Part shown: positions 10,954 to 20,818 of the stretch, in pieces | Layout of the letters: each line of letters starts with the position of its first letter | How positions within the stretch are numbered: position 1 is the first letter of the stretch | Source: Gaeumannomyces sp. JS-464 | Lineage: Eukaryota; Ascomycota; Sordariomycetes; Magnaporthales; Magnaporthaceae | DNA: 64,000 bases | Direction: 5' to 3' | Assembly (NCBI GenBank): GCA_002197995.1 | Contig: NGZR01000003.1 | Span: forward strand, 2,232,001-2,296,000 | Notes under the pieces: generated by a model | Told to the model about the DNA's origin: nothing | Database searches by the model: none | Seen by the model: the letters and a program-made list of their open reading frames with translations, nothing else | Program-made: the position numbers and the translations under genes

Positions 10954-11699
10954 CGCAACGACCGTTACGGTAACGATCGTTACGGCCGATCACGCCTTTA
11001 TGCTGCAAAAGGTCGTGCTTTTTGCAAATTTATTAGCAAAAAGGAAGCTATTCGCAATAATAACGCTTGCAATAAAAGCCGATCTCGACGAGCATATACG
11101 TACCGTGGCGGTGGCAGTAACTATTATCGCAATTTTTTATTTAATGCAAATCCGCTTGGAGGAAAAGGACCGGCGCCAGTTAAAACTATTCGAGCGATAT
11201 AAACCTCGCCTTCCGAAAGCATTTATTTATACCGGTGGTTACTCGTATACCGCATATATTACCCGCGATTTTCAAAAAAGCAGCGAAGCTCGCTTCCGTT
11301 GTTTATTCCGCTTAATAAAAGCGGAATTTAGCTTCCTTTTAAACTAGCTAGCCATTAACGCCGGACTTTAAAACATCTAATACCAAAAGCTTGCCCATAA
11401 GTTAATGATTTTTTTGCTAATCGTCGGGCAAAGGGTTCCCCAAAAAGTCGCCTGTTACCTTTTTGAAATCGCCCAAAGCACGGCCAGCGAAGTCTTCCAC
11501 GAAATACTAAACGGCATGTAAAAGTTCCATCTGGCAGTCGTGTGCCTACCTCTAGATGGGTGGTTAAACCCGGGGATCGAACTTAACCCCAGCCGCTGAC
11601 TGGGGGTAACCCTACCGGTACTTCAGCCCCCCTGCAGCAATTCTTGTACCTTCGCAACGACCGTGGCGGCAACGATCGTTACGGCCGATCACGCCCTTA
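10954..11699 (+). mobile_element. Segment bounded by 45-bp direct repeats, possible DNA-transposon remnant
   Basis: A sequence of about 45 bp (cgcaacgaccgt...gccgatcacgcc) occurs at 10,954-10,998 and again at 11,653-11,699 in the same orientation with few differences. Between them lies a frame (11,000-11,347) whose end reads LEEKDRRQLKLFERYKPRLP and later RFRCLFRLIKAEF. It recalls the region upstream of the DDE nuclease in Harbinger-type transposases, but this resemblance is weak. The repeats could also be LTR-like termini or a local duplication. No terminal inverted repeats were found. Confidence 0.4.
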
Positions 11700-12053
11700 G
11701 CGCTGTAACACCCCAAGCGGTGGCAAAGGCCTAAGCGGCTCCAGAACACCCTGGGGCGCCAGGCGCTACAGCTAGTCTTCGACGTGACGTCAAGTTTTGC
11801 TACCCGGGCTATCTTCTTACTGCCGGTGATGAAATTAGCACCGATTTTGTGCCCATATCATTGTCGTCGAATACGTATGTGGATTTGGACGGGCAGCGTT
11901 CATTTACGCGCATGCTACCCAGCGCTCTCAGAAACTACCACCTGTGCTTGATTCCGACGTATCTTCTAAAGAAAACAGATGTAAACCATCGGTAGTAAGT
12001 GGAGAGGTGAGGAGGCTTCCTCATGTGCTTCCCACGCCATGGATCGAGCACGC
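11700..12053. other. Intergenic, no gene seen
   Basis: About 350 bases. A perfect CRE palindrome (tgacgtca) occurs at 11,785-11,792, but it lies downstream of the nearest gene, so a regulatory role is doubtful. Confidence 0.4.
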
Positions 12054-12593
12054 CTAAGGCCTGTCCTCCGGCCTCAGCTCCTCGATGTACGACGCGTTCT
12101 TCTTGAAAAAGTCGAGCCAGGCGAGGTACCCCTCGCACTCGGGGTCCTCCCACTCCTCGCCTTCCGGCGGGTCCAGTCTGGCCAACGCCTCGCCCTCGGG
12201 CGACCGGATCGTGATGACATAGCACTTCCCATCATCCCAGTCCTCCAAAATACGCTCGCTCGTCTGCACGTGCCACGTGTTGTCCTGGTGGTGCGCGCGC
12301 ATGTAGGCGAGCCGCTCCTCGTCCGTGGCCAGGCCTTCGTACGTAAGGCCCTCGGGCGTGTCGCAGAAGATCTTAAGCAGGTTGTGGCGCATGCCGTCGT
12401 CCGACACCTCGTCCTTAAGCGAGTGGCAGGGGCGGTAGCCGGCGGGCCAGTGCGGGCCGTACGCCACCGCGTCGACGGCGCCGGGAATCTCTGGGCTTGC
12501 TCCTGCTCCTGTTGCTGTGGTATTGCCTAGCTCTGGCGCGGCGGTGCTTTTTCTGGTGGCCTGGGTAGTAGACTCGGAAACGGCTGTGTCCAT
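12054..12593 (-). CDS. Acidic hypothetical protein, 179 aa
   Basis: Unrecognised. The ATG at 12,593 is the first Met in a frame that stays open slightly further upstream. The protein begins with about 45 Ser/Thr/Ala-rich residues, then a compact region rich in Glu, Asp, Trp and Tyr (EDWDDGKCYVI, EGEEWEDPECEGYLAWLDFF). Low-complexity N-terminus plus folded C-terminus is consistent with a real single-exon protein. No signal peptide or membrane segment is present, so an intracellular location is likely. It stands alone among transposons. It could be a lineage-specific fungal protein. No enzymatic motif was found. Confidence 0.55.
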   Translation of the reverse strand: MDTAVSESTTQATRKSTAAPELGNTTATGAGASPEIPGAVDAVAYGPHWPAGYRPCHSLKDEVSDDGMRHNLLKIFCDTPEGLTYEGLATDEERLAYMRAHHQDNTWHVQTSERILEDWDDGKCYVITIRSPEGEALARLDPPEGEEWEDPECEGYLAWLDFFKKNASYIEELRPEDRP

Positions 12594-13069
12594 GTCGACT
12601 GGGTATTCCTGCACTCGGAAATACGGTTGGATCAAAGCAAAAAAAAAAAGACAGTCGACGTGGCTTGCTCAAGTGCGGATGTACGTTGCAATGGAGATGG
12701 CAATGGGTCGCTCAAGAAAATCCCAAAGCGTGACGGTAGGTTGGACGCTAAATATCGCTGCGCCGCCCCAAAACCCCTGCGTGATCTAATAAGCCAACCA
12801 ACACAATTGAGGGAGCGCATCTAACCCAACCAACACACCTGAGGGAGCGCGTCTAAGCCAGCCAACAGTGGGGGCTGAAGGATTGGATAAAGTGGGTCGA
12901 CTTACTTGCAAGCCTCTTTTTTCGACCAACGACCTATGTAAGCAAAGCCACGGCATGGTTGTTGGTTGTTCAGGAATAGCTTTTTCGATCAAGGGTTTGG
13001 AATAGCAAAACACAGTAAGTTGAGAAGATGGCGACGGGATGACAAGTGGTAACGTGGGTGCCAGTTTTG
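12594..13069. other. Divergent upstream region
   Basis: About 475 bases between the acidic hypothetical gene and the promoter of the secreted-protein gene. An approximately 30-base unit (aaccaacacacctgagggagcgc and a variant) is repeated at about 12,790-12,860. No RNA gene is visible. Confidence 0.4.
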
Positions 13070-13076
13070 TATATAA
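13070..13076 (+). promoter_or_regulatory. TATA box of the secreted-protein gene
   Basis: The sequence tatataa lies 183 bp upstream of the ATG at 13,259. A C/T- and CA-rich leader follows and the start context is ccaaaatg, as in highly expressed fungal genes. Confidence 0.6.
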
Positions 13077-13258
13077 ACCCAAAAGCAACGATCATCTTCC
13101 TCGAGATGATTCAGAGCATCCCATCATCACCATCATACAGCAATCTCCTCATCCAACAGAAACACCTCTTCGCTAGCTCCTTTTGTCAGCTTCTCCTTCT
13201 TCCCGCACCCTTTTGACAAGTCCATCCTCGCACTCTCCACACCTCTCTACCATCCAAA

Positions 13259-13949
13259 ATGCACTTCACTACTACCGCCTCCACCATCGCCCTCGTCGCG
13301 CTCCTCGGACAGGCCGCCACGGCCGCTTACTCCGTGACCCTGTTCCCCAAGCCGACTGCAAGTACAGCAATGCCCTGCTAAAGAATGGCGCGTACCGGTG
13401 CCCGGAGATCGGCGCCAACCAGTGCTGCTTCAACAAGTTGAAAGAATACAAATCAGCCATGTTCGAGGAGGTGGGCACCACGAGCGCCGCCGGGTGCGAC
13501 GACGAGCTCAAGGTCTACTCGCCCATGGGCGGGGACGCGTGTGGCCTGCCCACGGCGCAGGGCGCCCACGGGAGCTGCGTCAGCTCCGGCCAGGCCATCA
13601 CGGGCGCCAAGGTCGTCGTGGTCATCAACCCCAGCGGCGGCGACGGCTCGTGGCGGTCGGGCCGTCGCCGCCGCAACCTGGCGCAGCAGCAGCAGCAGAA
13701 GCAGCGCGCCGGGTGGCGGCCAGCCAGTACATCTTCGAGAACGGCACCGAGACGCACGTGCTGGAACTGGACTCGGACCACGGCCGCGCGCTCGAGCTGC
13801 TGGCGCGCGACGAGGACAAGGTCGAGTACGTCCTGCAGCACGGCACCGTCGAGCCCACCAACAGCGGTCTCCAGAAGCGGGCATGCCGCGCTGGCCCGAC
13901 CAAGGCTAAGGGCAGCCGGACGGCGGCCAAAAAGGTCGGGCGCGCTTAG
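13259..13949 (+). CDS. Cysteine-containing small secreted protein, frame broken twice
   Basis: The ATG at 13,259 opens a classic signal peptide (MHFTTTASTIALVALLGQA). The mature region starts with a Cys-rich segment (CKYSN, YRCPEIGANQCCF, later GCDDE, ACGLP and SCVSSG), then a Gln-rich stretch (QQQQQKQ), then a charged C-terminus (ENGTETHVLELDSDHG...) ending at 13,949. Joining these needs one missing base near 13,350 and another near 13,715; with both, the length is about 230 residues. The Cys pattern does not match a family I can name. Size, secretion and cysteines fit an effector-like or cell-wall protein, but this is inference. It lies in transposon-rich DNA, a common setting for such genes. 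Whether the frame breaks are real or sequence errors is unresolved. Confidence 0.6.
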
Positions 13950-14454
13950 GCCATTTAATACCCAGGGTGCTTGATGGGAAGCGTGGAAACCACCACCGGT
14001 CTTTTGGGTGGTTGATCTTTTATGTCTGCATTTTCTTGGAGCGGGTCTTTTCGAGTTTGTGTCGCGTTGCATTACCGGGCCTTTTTTTGTATGGGAAGAA
14101 TTGCATTACATGGCGTCTGGCGCATAAATAGTTGATAGGGAATAGGAAGCAAGCCTGACTGCATCTACAACGATACACTCCTTCCTTGTTCTCTTCCAAT
14201 CCAGTATTTCCGAAGTCGGGTGTTAAGGGAGTGTCTTCTTTGGCCTGCAACACTATGCTTACTGGTCGTCACGAGGCCAAGAAGTCGGGTGTGGTTACGT
14301 GCTGTCACCCTCGTTGGCGAAAGGTTCCTGAGGGTTCTGCCCAGTTCATTTATCTATCACGTCTTGGTAATCCATACTAGTACAAACGCATGGAGCCTAT
14401 ACGCATCTCAGAAACAGCCCTCCAGAGCCCCTCTGGACGCCGTTCGACATCCTT
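13950..14454. other. Intergenic, no gene seen
   Basis: About 500 bases between the secreted-protein gene and LINE copy 3. No supported coding or RNA feature. Confidence 0.5.
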
Positions 14455-14600
14455 CCTCGAATCCACTAATTCTTGGCATGGTGCTGTTAGTGCACACTGC
14501 CAAATTGCATACAAATCCTTAACACCCGCCAATTAGCGACCCAACACCAACAACCACGCCACCAACGGCGCTGGCGACGGCAGCATGCCGTTGCCAACAG

Positions 14601-14631
<31 letters not shown>
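14601..14631 (+). repeat. C31 homopolymer
   Basis: Thirty-one consecutive C in the LINE ORF1 Pro tract; the corresponding sites have 11 and 4 C in the other copies. Confidence 0.95.
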
Positions 14632-14633
<2 letters not shown>

Positions 14634-14815
14634 GGCCAATGGGTAGCGCGCGCCCTCCTCGCCGGCCAGCCGGCTCGGAGGAACGCGTCGCTGCTACACC
14701 GGCCCCCCACGCGCCAACGCGTCCGACCACGCCGTCTCCGTTGCGAAACACGCAACTCCTTCAAGACCCAGCCAGGGCCAGGAAGGCGCCCACGACGGCG
14801 GCACCGGCACAGGTG

Positions 14816-14900
14816 CCCCTCTCCCTTTCCCTTTCCCTTTCCCTTTCCCTTCCCCTTCCCCTTTCCCTCCCTCCCATCCTCCCATCCCTCCCAGCCCTCC
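14816..14900 (+). repeat. CCCTTT-type minisatellite within LINE ORF1
   Basis: Tandem tttccc units followed by degenerate ctccc units, all C/T on the plus strand. The equivalent site in copy 2 (about 4,884-4,900) is only a short C/T run. Confidence 0.85.
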
Positions 14901-15346
14901 CAACCCGGCCAACGCGCCCGCCCTCGGGTCGGCCGCGGCGGCCGCGGAAGAAATCATTGCGAGCTACAGCCGCAAAACAACAACAAACGGCCTTAATCTG
15001 CGCTACGCTGGCCAAATCTATCGACGCTGGCATCGCCTCCCTCCCACCGGAAGCAATGCACGAAGCCAATGGGTGGAAAGTGTGCTTTCTGGAGTACGCG
15101 AAAGAGGCGCTACTAGGCAGCCAGCCCCCTTCCGGGGAGACGGAAATGCCCCCGCAGCGCCCGAACCCCAACCACACGCGGCCCCGACCACCTACGCAGC
15201 GGCGGCCCGCACGGGGCTCCAGCAGACCCAGCAACCTGCACAGGCCCTAAAGGGCCGTACCCCGGGCATCCCGGGCGCCCGCCCACCCGCCGGCCCTAAA
15301 CCTGCTTTCGGGTCCTTGTTAGAATCCCGGAAGAAAGGCAGGTTTG

Positions 15347-15773
15347 TGTTACGACCACAGGACGGAGGAGTCGGGACCCGCCCACCAGAAGCACGAGAGG
15401 GGGAGGGGCACCGCCCCACCTCCCCGGGTCAAGTCACGTGATCAAGGAGTGATACTGACGGTACGTCAAGTATCAACCAGATCACTGAGCAGTGATACTG
15501 GTGATACTTGCACAATCAAGAGTATCAAGGAACTAATGTACATACCTGAAGCTACTGGGCTTAGGTATAAGAATGGGGGATTTCCTAGACTCCTAGATAG
15601 CCTTGACAGATGCACTGGCATCAGTCAACCTAAGTTCGCTTCCAAGTTCCCTTGGAGCAAGCATACAGACCTGCACCCAAGTTCTCTTGTGAATCCCCTC
15701 AGATCCAAGTCACGTGTTACTGCTCATACCTCCTTAGGTGCCCTACCTTAGGAGCAGAGGCCTGTTTGTAACA
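15347..15773. mobile_element. Solo LTR, 427 bp
   Basis: It starts TGTTACGAC and ends TGTAACA. The terminal inverted repeat is TGTTAC/GTAACA, extending to TGTGTTAC/GTAACACA if flanking bases are counted. Inside are a TATA-like stretch (ggtataagaatg) and repeated gtgatac words. No second LTR or internal region is present. The 5-bp flanks (gtttg and cattg) do not match, so there is no target-site duplication. LINE sequence stops at its left end and repeat X begins at its right end. Confidence 0.6.
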
Positions 15774-15930
15774 CATTGCGGGTAGATCCTTGAGGAGAGG
15801 GCCTAAAACCAAAGGTCGGCTGCGATCCGCAGGCTTCGTCGCCGGTGCTTCGCTGCCTGCCCAGGATTAATTACATCAGCGAAAACTTTCGCCCTTGAGA
15901 GAGCGCCACTCTTCAAATGCGCCTCCCTAG
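15774..15930 (+). repeat. Repeat X, copy 2
   Basis: Matches the reverse complement of 535-708, lacking about 35 internal bases near 15,862. It starts exactly at the LTR right end (cattgcggg). Confidence 0.7.
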
Positions 15931-16231
15931 GCTGCAGGCTGCTGCCTACCATGTTCATACAGGCTGGACGAGTTGGCGGTAGGGGATGCGGTTTATTGGG
16001 TGAAAATACGAACAAATCCACGGTTGGCGCATCTGGATCCTGCTATTGGGCAGAACGGAAGCGCCAAGAGGATTTGCATCTTGGCTGAAACCCAATAGTG
16101 TGCGCAGGGTGGAGGCATAGATTACGTTCGCCGGACGGTGAGGCTGGAGCAAATGGGATCAAAGGCGTCCGTTTTTGGAACCCAAAGCGTCCGTTTCTGG
16201 ACCCAAAACCTCTACAAACCAAAACATGTGA

Positions 16232-16290
16232 GGGCCGAACTAGTACTCAGGTGGGTGACCACTGGGGAATCCTCGGTGTTGTATGTTTTT
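16232..16290 (+). pseudogene. 3' half of a 5S rRNA gene (pseudogene fragment)
   Basis: The stretch contains agtact, then gtgggtgacc, gggaatcc and a final ttgtatgttttt. This is the 3' part of an ascomycete 5S rRNA, including its oligo-T terminator. The 5' half (expected to start acata-cga/ccat) is absent: upstream sequence is unrelated. Such dispersed 5S fragments are known in Sordariomycetes such as Neurospora. It lacks much of the internal promoter and should be silent. Confidence 0.65.
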
Positions 16291-16642
16291 GCTGTTTTTT
16301 GTTCATATCCCCGACCCACTTAGTATGGAAATCAAATATCACGGAAAGGTGTTTGGGGTTTTTCTCAAGCAGCACGAGTCCTCTCCTGGGCACGATAGAT
16401 AGGGGATAGCTCCCATGAAGAATCATCATCCCTTTTGGCGCGCAAGCTAACATACCCATTGCTTTTCACCCTTAATCCATAAACACGCATGAATAAAGAC
16501 CCATAATGGGTCCTTAAGCCCATGTTGGGATTTTTGGGCTTTAGCAGCCCTGTTTCCGACTGCAACTGCGCATAAACTGCTACGCGGACAGCGTGGCCTA
16601 GGAGCTATGGAAACATGTCCCATTTTCGAGCCACATCGTGAA
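16291..16642. other. Intergenic, no gene seen
   Basis: About 350 bases downstream of the convergent GYP1-like gene; no supported feature. Confidence 0.45.
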
Positions 16643-18936
16643 TTACTGAGGTGGGTGCAAAATGAGTGTCGTTGGTTTGTAATGCAATACGCCTGACCAC
16701 CGACACCCTCTAAAGCTGGAAGCCGGCTGAAGGGCTTCGGCCTGACGAGGGCCCCTTAGATGCGCCGAGGAGCCCTTGTATAGACTGGCCATATGAACGC
16801 CTCGCTCAGCAGCAGCTCGATGTCCTTCTCCGTCCATTCTCTCGTAGGGAGCGATGGAGAAACATCATGATCTCCTGGAAGTCCATCTTGGTCAGCTTGG
16901 CCGACCACTTGACCAAGAACGCTGCGCAAACATAGAGATGGAATTCTGAAAAGCCGTTTTCCTCGGCCTGAGGATGGATTGCAATCGTATTAGCGCTTAA
17001 TTCACACACAATACGGAGAATGATAGGGGATATAATTCCTCACCATATAGGTGTCCCACATCCTGATGGTGTTCTTGACGCTGATCTCCCTCATTAGTAA
17101 GCAGTTCATCCACCTGAAGCTGAACTGTATGAACTCGACGTTCTCGGCCTCCAGATGCTTTGCCAGCTGCTCGTCTATCCTAGCCGTCAGGTCCCGCAGC
17201 GCGGCTACCTGGCGCTGGATGCCCGGCTGGGCCACGATGTAGTGGTCTTGGATGCCGTCCAGCAGCTTGGTGAGGCACCAGAAGGTGTCGGCCTCGACGG
17301 CGTCAAGCACGGCGCGCGGCAGCTGGCCGGGGTCCATGCCGCTCTCGATGTCCGGGTCCGTGATGTACGTGCCCAGAAAGACCTGCCAAAAGGGCGTCAC
17401 GAGGTCGTTGATCCCCTGCACGTAGCCACTAGCTGGGTGCCTCACCGCCCAGACGTACAGTATCCTCTCGAGCGACCGCTGAGTTGCCTCGTAGCCGTAG
17501 AGCTCGATGTGAGGGTTAGTGCGCGGCACGTCGATGCTAATCTGGTGCCAAATCGCCTCGTCCAGGCCTCTGCCTCCCCTCCCGGGGGTTGCCGGGGGCA
17601 TGGCCGGGGTAGCTGCCTGGCCTTTGCCCCCTCCTTCGCCATTGCCCCCTGCACCGGCACCTCCCCGCTCGAACACCTGGCGCACGCCGTCGAGATACTC
17701 CTTGCGTTTTCTCTCTAGTGTCGTGACCCGCCGCTCGCTGCTCGTGGGGAGGTAGCTCAGCAACAGCTGCCACGTCATGGCGCGCACCTCCTCGGGGACG
17801 CCAGACCAGGCAAGTGCCCGCAGATCCGTAAGCGGGATTGTCGAGGCCTGCAATAACTTTTTAAACTTGTTTATCCTTGTTATTCGTGAGCTCGCTGCGT
17901 CTAGCTCTTTGGGTGTGGCGTTTGGCGGCGTAGGGGGGTGCTGATGAGATGAAGTGCGTTGGCGGGATCCCTCAGTATGTCCTTGTACTGTGGTCTTAGT
18001 ATCTTGCCCTCGCTCTTTTTTGGCATGGGATATCCCAATGCCGGTCTCTCAATGGCTATGTCACCGGTGTCCTCGAACTGGATCCCCAGGCCCGCACTGG
18101 ACGAGTTCGGATGTGGCTCGTCCTTGATTTGCGCCGCCGCCGCTCTCCTGTTTCTTCCTCTTCATGTTGGAGAGGCTCGGAAGCCCGAAGTCGTCCCCTC
18201 GTCATCCCCATAGTCATCGTACATGTCGTCGTCACCCTCGTCCACCTTCCAGTCTTCGTTTGTCCTTGAGAGGAAGTTGACATATGATTTGATGGGCGGA
18301 GACCCGAGCCCCGACGGGGGCCTGGATCCAGGTGATGTGACGATGGGCTTGGGAGCTTTTGGGGTGGCCGAAGGCGGCGAGTGGGGCCGCGACGAGGAGC
18401 CAGATACGCTGCGTGAGCCGGACACGTTTCTTGACAGAAATAAGAAATATTCAAAATCAGCGGACAGAAGAGGCTAGCGGAAGAGGGCGCCAAGACACGC
18501 ACAACGACTCAAGCTTCAGCATGTCGGCGTGCGAGTAGGCGGCGCCAATGACCTTGCCGCCATCTCGGCCGGATTTCGAGGACGAGGCTTGTGGCTGCCT
18601 CCAGAAAGGGGACGCGCTCCTGGTGAGTGGTCAGCCTGAGAGCCCAAGCAGAGACGACTGCCACGACAGCACATACTCTGTCCTTTCTGCAGACCCGGGG
18701 CCGTCGACAGTGGGTTAGCCCGCAATCCTATCTCCCTTCAAGGTTGTTGGCCGGAGGAGGTCCTGTGAAATAACATGGGCGCGTCCTGTCATCCTGTCTA
18801 CGTACCGACCTGCGCCATCTCCTGCTCGCGGCGTCAGCCAGATGTGCCGAGGTGATCGCCACGGGGGTGGGTTGTTGACAAGGCGGAACTTTACCTGCGG
18901 AGGGGCCTTCTTGCCACTCCCTGAAGAGGAAAACAT
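16643..18936 (-). CDS. gyp1: TBC-domain Rab GTPase-activating protein, GYP1-like; several frame breaks
   Basis: It stimulates GTP hydrolysis by Ypt/Rab GTPases (Ypt1 in yeast) at the Golgi. The TBC domain lies at 17,002-17,853. It holds the catalytic Arg motif (ISIDVPRTNPHIELYG), the Gln finger (SGYVQGINDLVTPFW) and NTIRMWDTYM. An intron (about 16,975-17,045) follows, then FSEFHLYVCAAFLVKW and MDFQEIMMFL. Upstream are KDILRDPANALHLI and a Ser/Pro-rich region (18,162-18,425). The probable first exon (18,936-18,895, MFSSSGSGKKAPPQ) ends in GTAAAG. Exon 2 is approximate. Single-base frame breaks occur near 16,780, 16,815, 17,935 (a C run), 18,130 and 18,190, each flanked by conserved sequence on both sides. 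For a conserved gene this pattern suggests sequence errors. The C-terminus probably continues through SLYKGSSAHLRG. Confidence 0.85.
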
Positions 18937-19493
18937 GCTGGATTGGAGAGGGTGCGCAGCGCCTCTCTCGCTCTGCTGCTCAGTGTGTCTGAATCAATGT
19001 TTTATAGGGTCGCCTCCTCTTATGGCGGACGCATTGCGGCAGGGCCTTGCAGTCCGGTGCGGGCAGCTTTCCCCAGTCCCGATCCCGGACGTTTGGCCTT
19101 CCATGTCGCGAAAGCCAGCTCCGCCGCGGCCGACCGACCGCCCGTGCTGCCCCTCCTCTTTCTCTGGCGGCTGGAGCCAGCACCACACCACCACCGCAGC
19201 GCCCCACGTTAACCCAATTAGGAATATTTGCGGGGCGTAAGGCGGCGCGTTGGTCCAGGCCTGGCAGGACGGCGACGCTCGTGCCACAATTAGAGGCTTC
19301 AATGCCTCAGGCACCAGTAACCTTTAGCCGAAAGCCTAGCTGCCTGGCAAGAACCGTGGGCCACAGCCTTGATTGGAGCAGCCGTGCAGAGCGATTTGGT
19401 GATGTGCCGCCAAACCGGACTATCAATCACCACCTCACATTCAAACAACCCGACACCCCCAACGCCTCGAAACCGAACAAAATCGCCGTCAAT
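18937..19493. promoter_or_regulatory. Divergent promoter of the GYP1-like and COX7 genes
   Basis: 557 bases between two start codons. An inverted CCAAT box (attgg) at 19,372-19,376 lies about 120 bp before the COX7 ATG, a typical place for HAP-complex control of respiratory genes. No other feature is supported. Confidence 0.4.
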
Positions 19494-20119
19494 ATGGGGT
19501 AAGTCGCTCCGCCGACACGAAGCTCCCCCGATCCTCGACGCACACCGCCGACGCCGCGCTCAATCGCCCTCAATGGCTGCCCAACCGAAAATCATACGAT
19601 GGGGGGACGAGGAGAATCGCGGGTTGGAGAGCAAGAGAGAGAGCTTCGGGGCTGACTAGAACGGGGGCCTTCAGTTTCGTCAACGCGAAGAACAAGGTGC
19701 CCGAGTACCAGCGCTTCTACCAGGCCCAGTACCGGAACCACCAGCGCCTCTGGAAGATCGTGAGTCTGCCCCCCGGCCCCGACCGGCGTGACACGACGTC
19801 ACCGAGGCGCAACACTCTGCAGAGTGTCAATCTGCCTTGCCGGAGACGGACCTCCCCGAAAAAAAAAAAAATATACGCAGGACAGCAAGGCTCACACAGG
19901 TCATGATACTATCGCGCAGCACCCCCGGAGCAAGTACATGCTCACCCCCTTCCTCGTCACCATGTGGGGAACTCTGGCCCGTATGTTCGATCCGAATTGA
20001 CTCCCCGCTCCCCTGGTTTTCCCACCCGAGCACCGGCGCTGACTTTGGAGCTTGCAGTGAGCATGTGGGGTCTTGGCCGGAGGGCTGCGGGCTACAACTC
20101 TTACTGGGGCAAGGAATAG
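19494..20119 (+). CDS. cox7: Cytochrome c oxidase subunit VIIa (COX7)
   Basis: Small membrane subunit of respiratory complex IV in the mitochondrial inner membrane. The spliced model is 19,494-19,498, 19,675-19,759, 19,881-19,980 and 20,058-20,119; all junctions are GT...AG (donors GTAAGT, GTGAGT, GTATGT) and give 83 residues. The first exon has only five bases (ATGGG). The protein starts MGFVNAKNKVPEYQRFYQAQ. It then has the conserved HPRSKYMLTPF block that enters the single membrane span (LVTMWGTLALSMWGLG), and it ends YNSYWGKE. Length and layout fit fungal subunit VIIa. The second intron ends with a long A run just before its acceptor. The gene is clean of frame breaks. Confidence 0.85.
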
Positions 20120-20818
20120 AGAGGCTATCGTCTCCCGGATTGGTGGAGGGGTGTGATGCTGTGGCGGCAGAGAGGAGGGCTATCCAAGTAGACGAGCCGC
20201 CTGGCAACGGCGTGGTCCATATGCATTCAAGATTGGCGGACCACCGTCTTGATAGACAAGATGCTTTCAGTTGGCTGATCTAGTGCGTTTTCTCTCCTGT
20301 GCCTCTCTCCTCATGGGCCCTGGCGATAGAACGCTTGCCGTTGTCGGTAGGAAGAGGTTCGGCCCCTTTAGACTCGACCATCTCGTAAGTTCTCACTTGC
20401 ATGCACGTCCTTGGTTTTGCATGACTGAGGCGGCCTTTAGAGTCTCATGCTTCTTATTTCTCATCCCCACGTCTCCTCATTATTTGACTAGCAAAAGCGC
20501 GTTCAGCGGGGACAGCATGTGCTTTGGGTGATGCTGCATGCCACACCCAATCCTCCCATCTCGCTGGCTCAGAATTCCATCCCCAAAAGTACAGTACACA
20601 CTGGCAGTCAGCATCGCCAGCTTATTTCAAGGACGTACCGGGTGCCGCAATATCCTCCACAGCCTGGCGATCCGGATGAAAGGCATTCGTAAACCTGTCT
20701 CTGCCTGACGCCCCCAAGTTTTGTGATTCTATATTTCTGTGCCAACCAAAAAAGGGCTCTTGCAAGCAGACCGCCTTGCAAAACCCCCAGAGAGAATATT
20801 AAACGAGTCCTAGCAAGA
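20120..20818. other. Intergenic between convergent genes
   Basis: About 700 bases shared by the 3' ends of COX7 and clathrin light chain. No supported feature. Confidence 0.5.

Larger units (their letters stand above)
14455..15344 (+). mobile_element. Tad-like LINE, copy 3, truncated and little mutated
   Basis: It matches the 5' 890 bases of copy 2. ORF1 starts at the ATG at 14,585, with a Pro tract, a Ser/Leu-coding minisatellite and a conserved gag-like segment (IDAGIASLPPEAMHEANGWK). One frame change occurs near 15,110. The similarity to copy 2 stops at about 15,343 in the middle of ORF1, where an LTR begins. This copy preserves C at sites that are T in copy 2, so it escaped heavy RIP or is too short to attract it. 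Confidence 0.85.

Noticed and set aside
11550..11635. tRNA-like sequence on the minus strand (B-box-like gttcgatcc and a perfect 6-bp stem with 7-base loop)
   Set aside because: No acceptor stem or proper T-stem pairs with it and the A box is poor. At most a tRNA-derived relic.
11785..11792. CRE palindrome as a regulatory site
   Set aside because: It is downstream of the nearest gene and in repeat-derived DNA; no gene start is close.
14816..14900. Telomere-like repeat
   Set aside because: The unit is CCCTTT/CTCCC, not CCCTAA, and it lies inside LINE ORF1.
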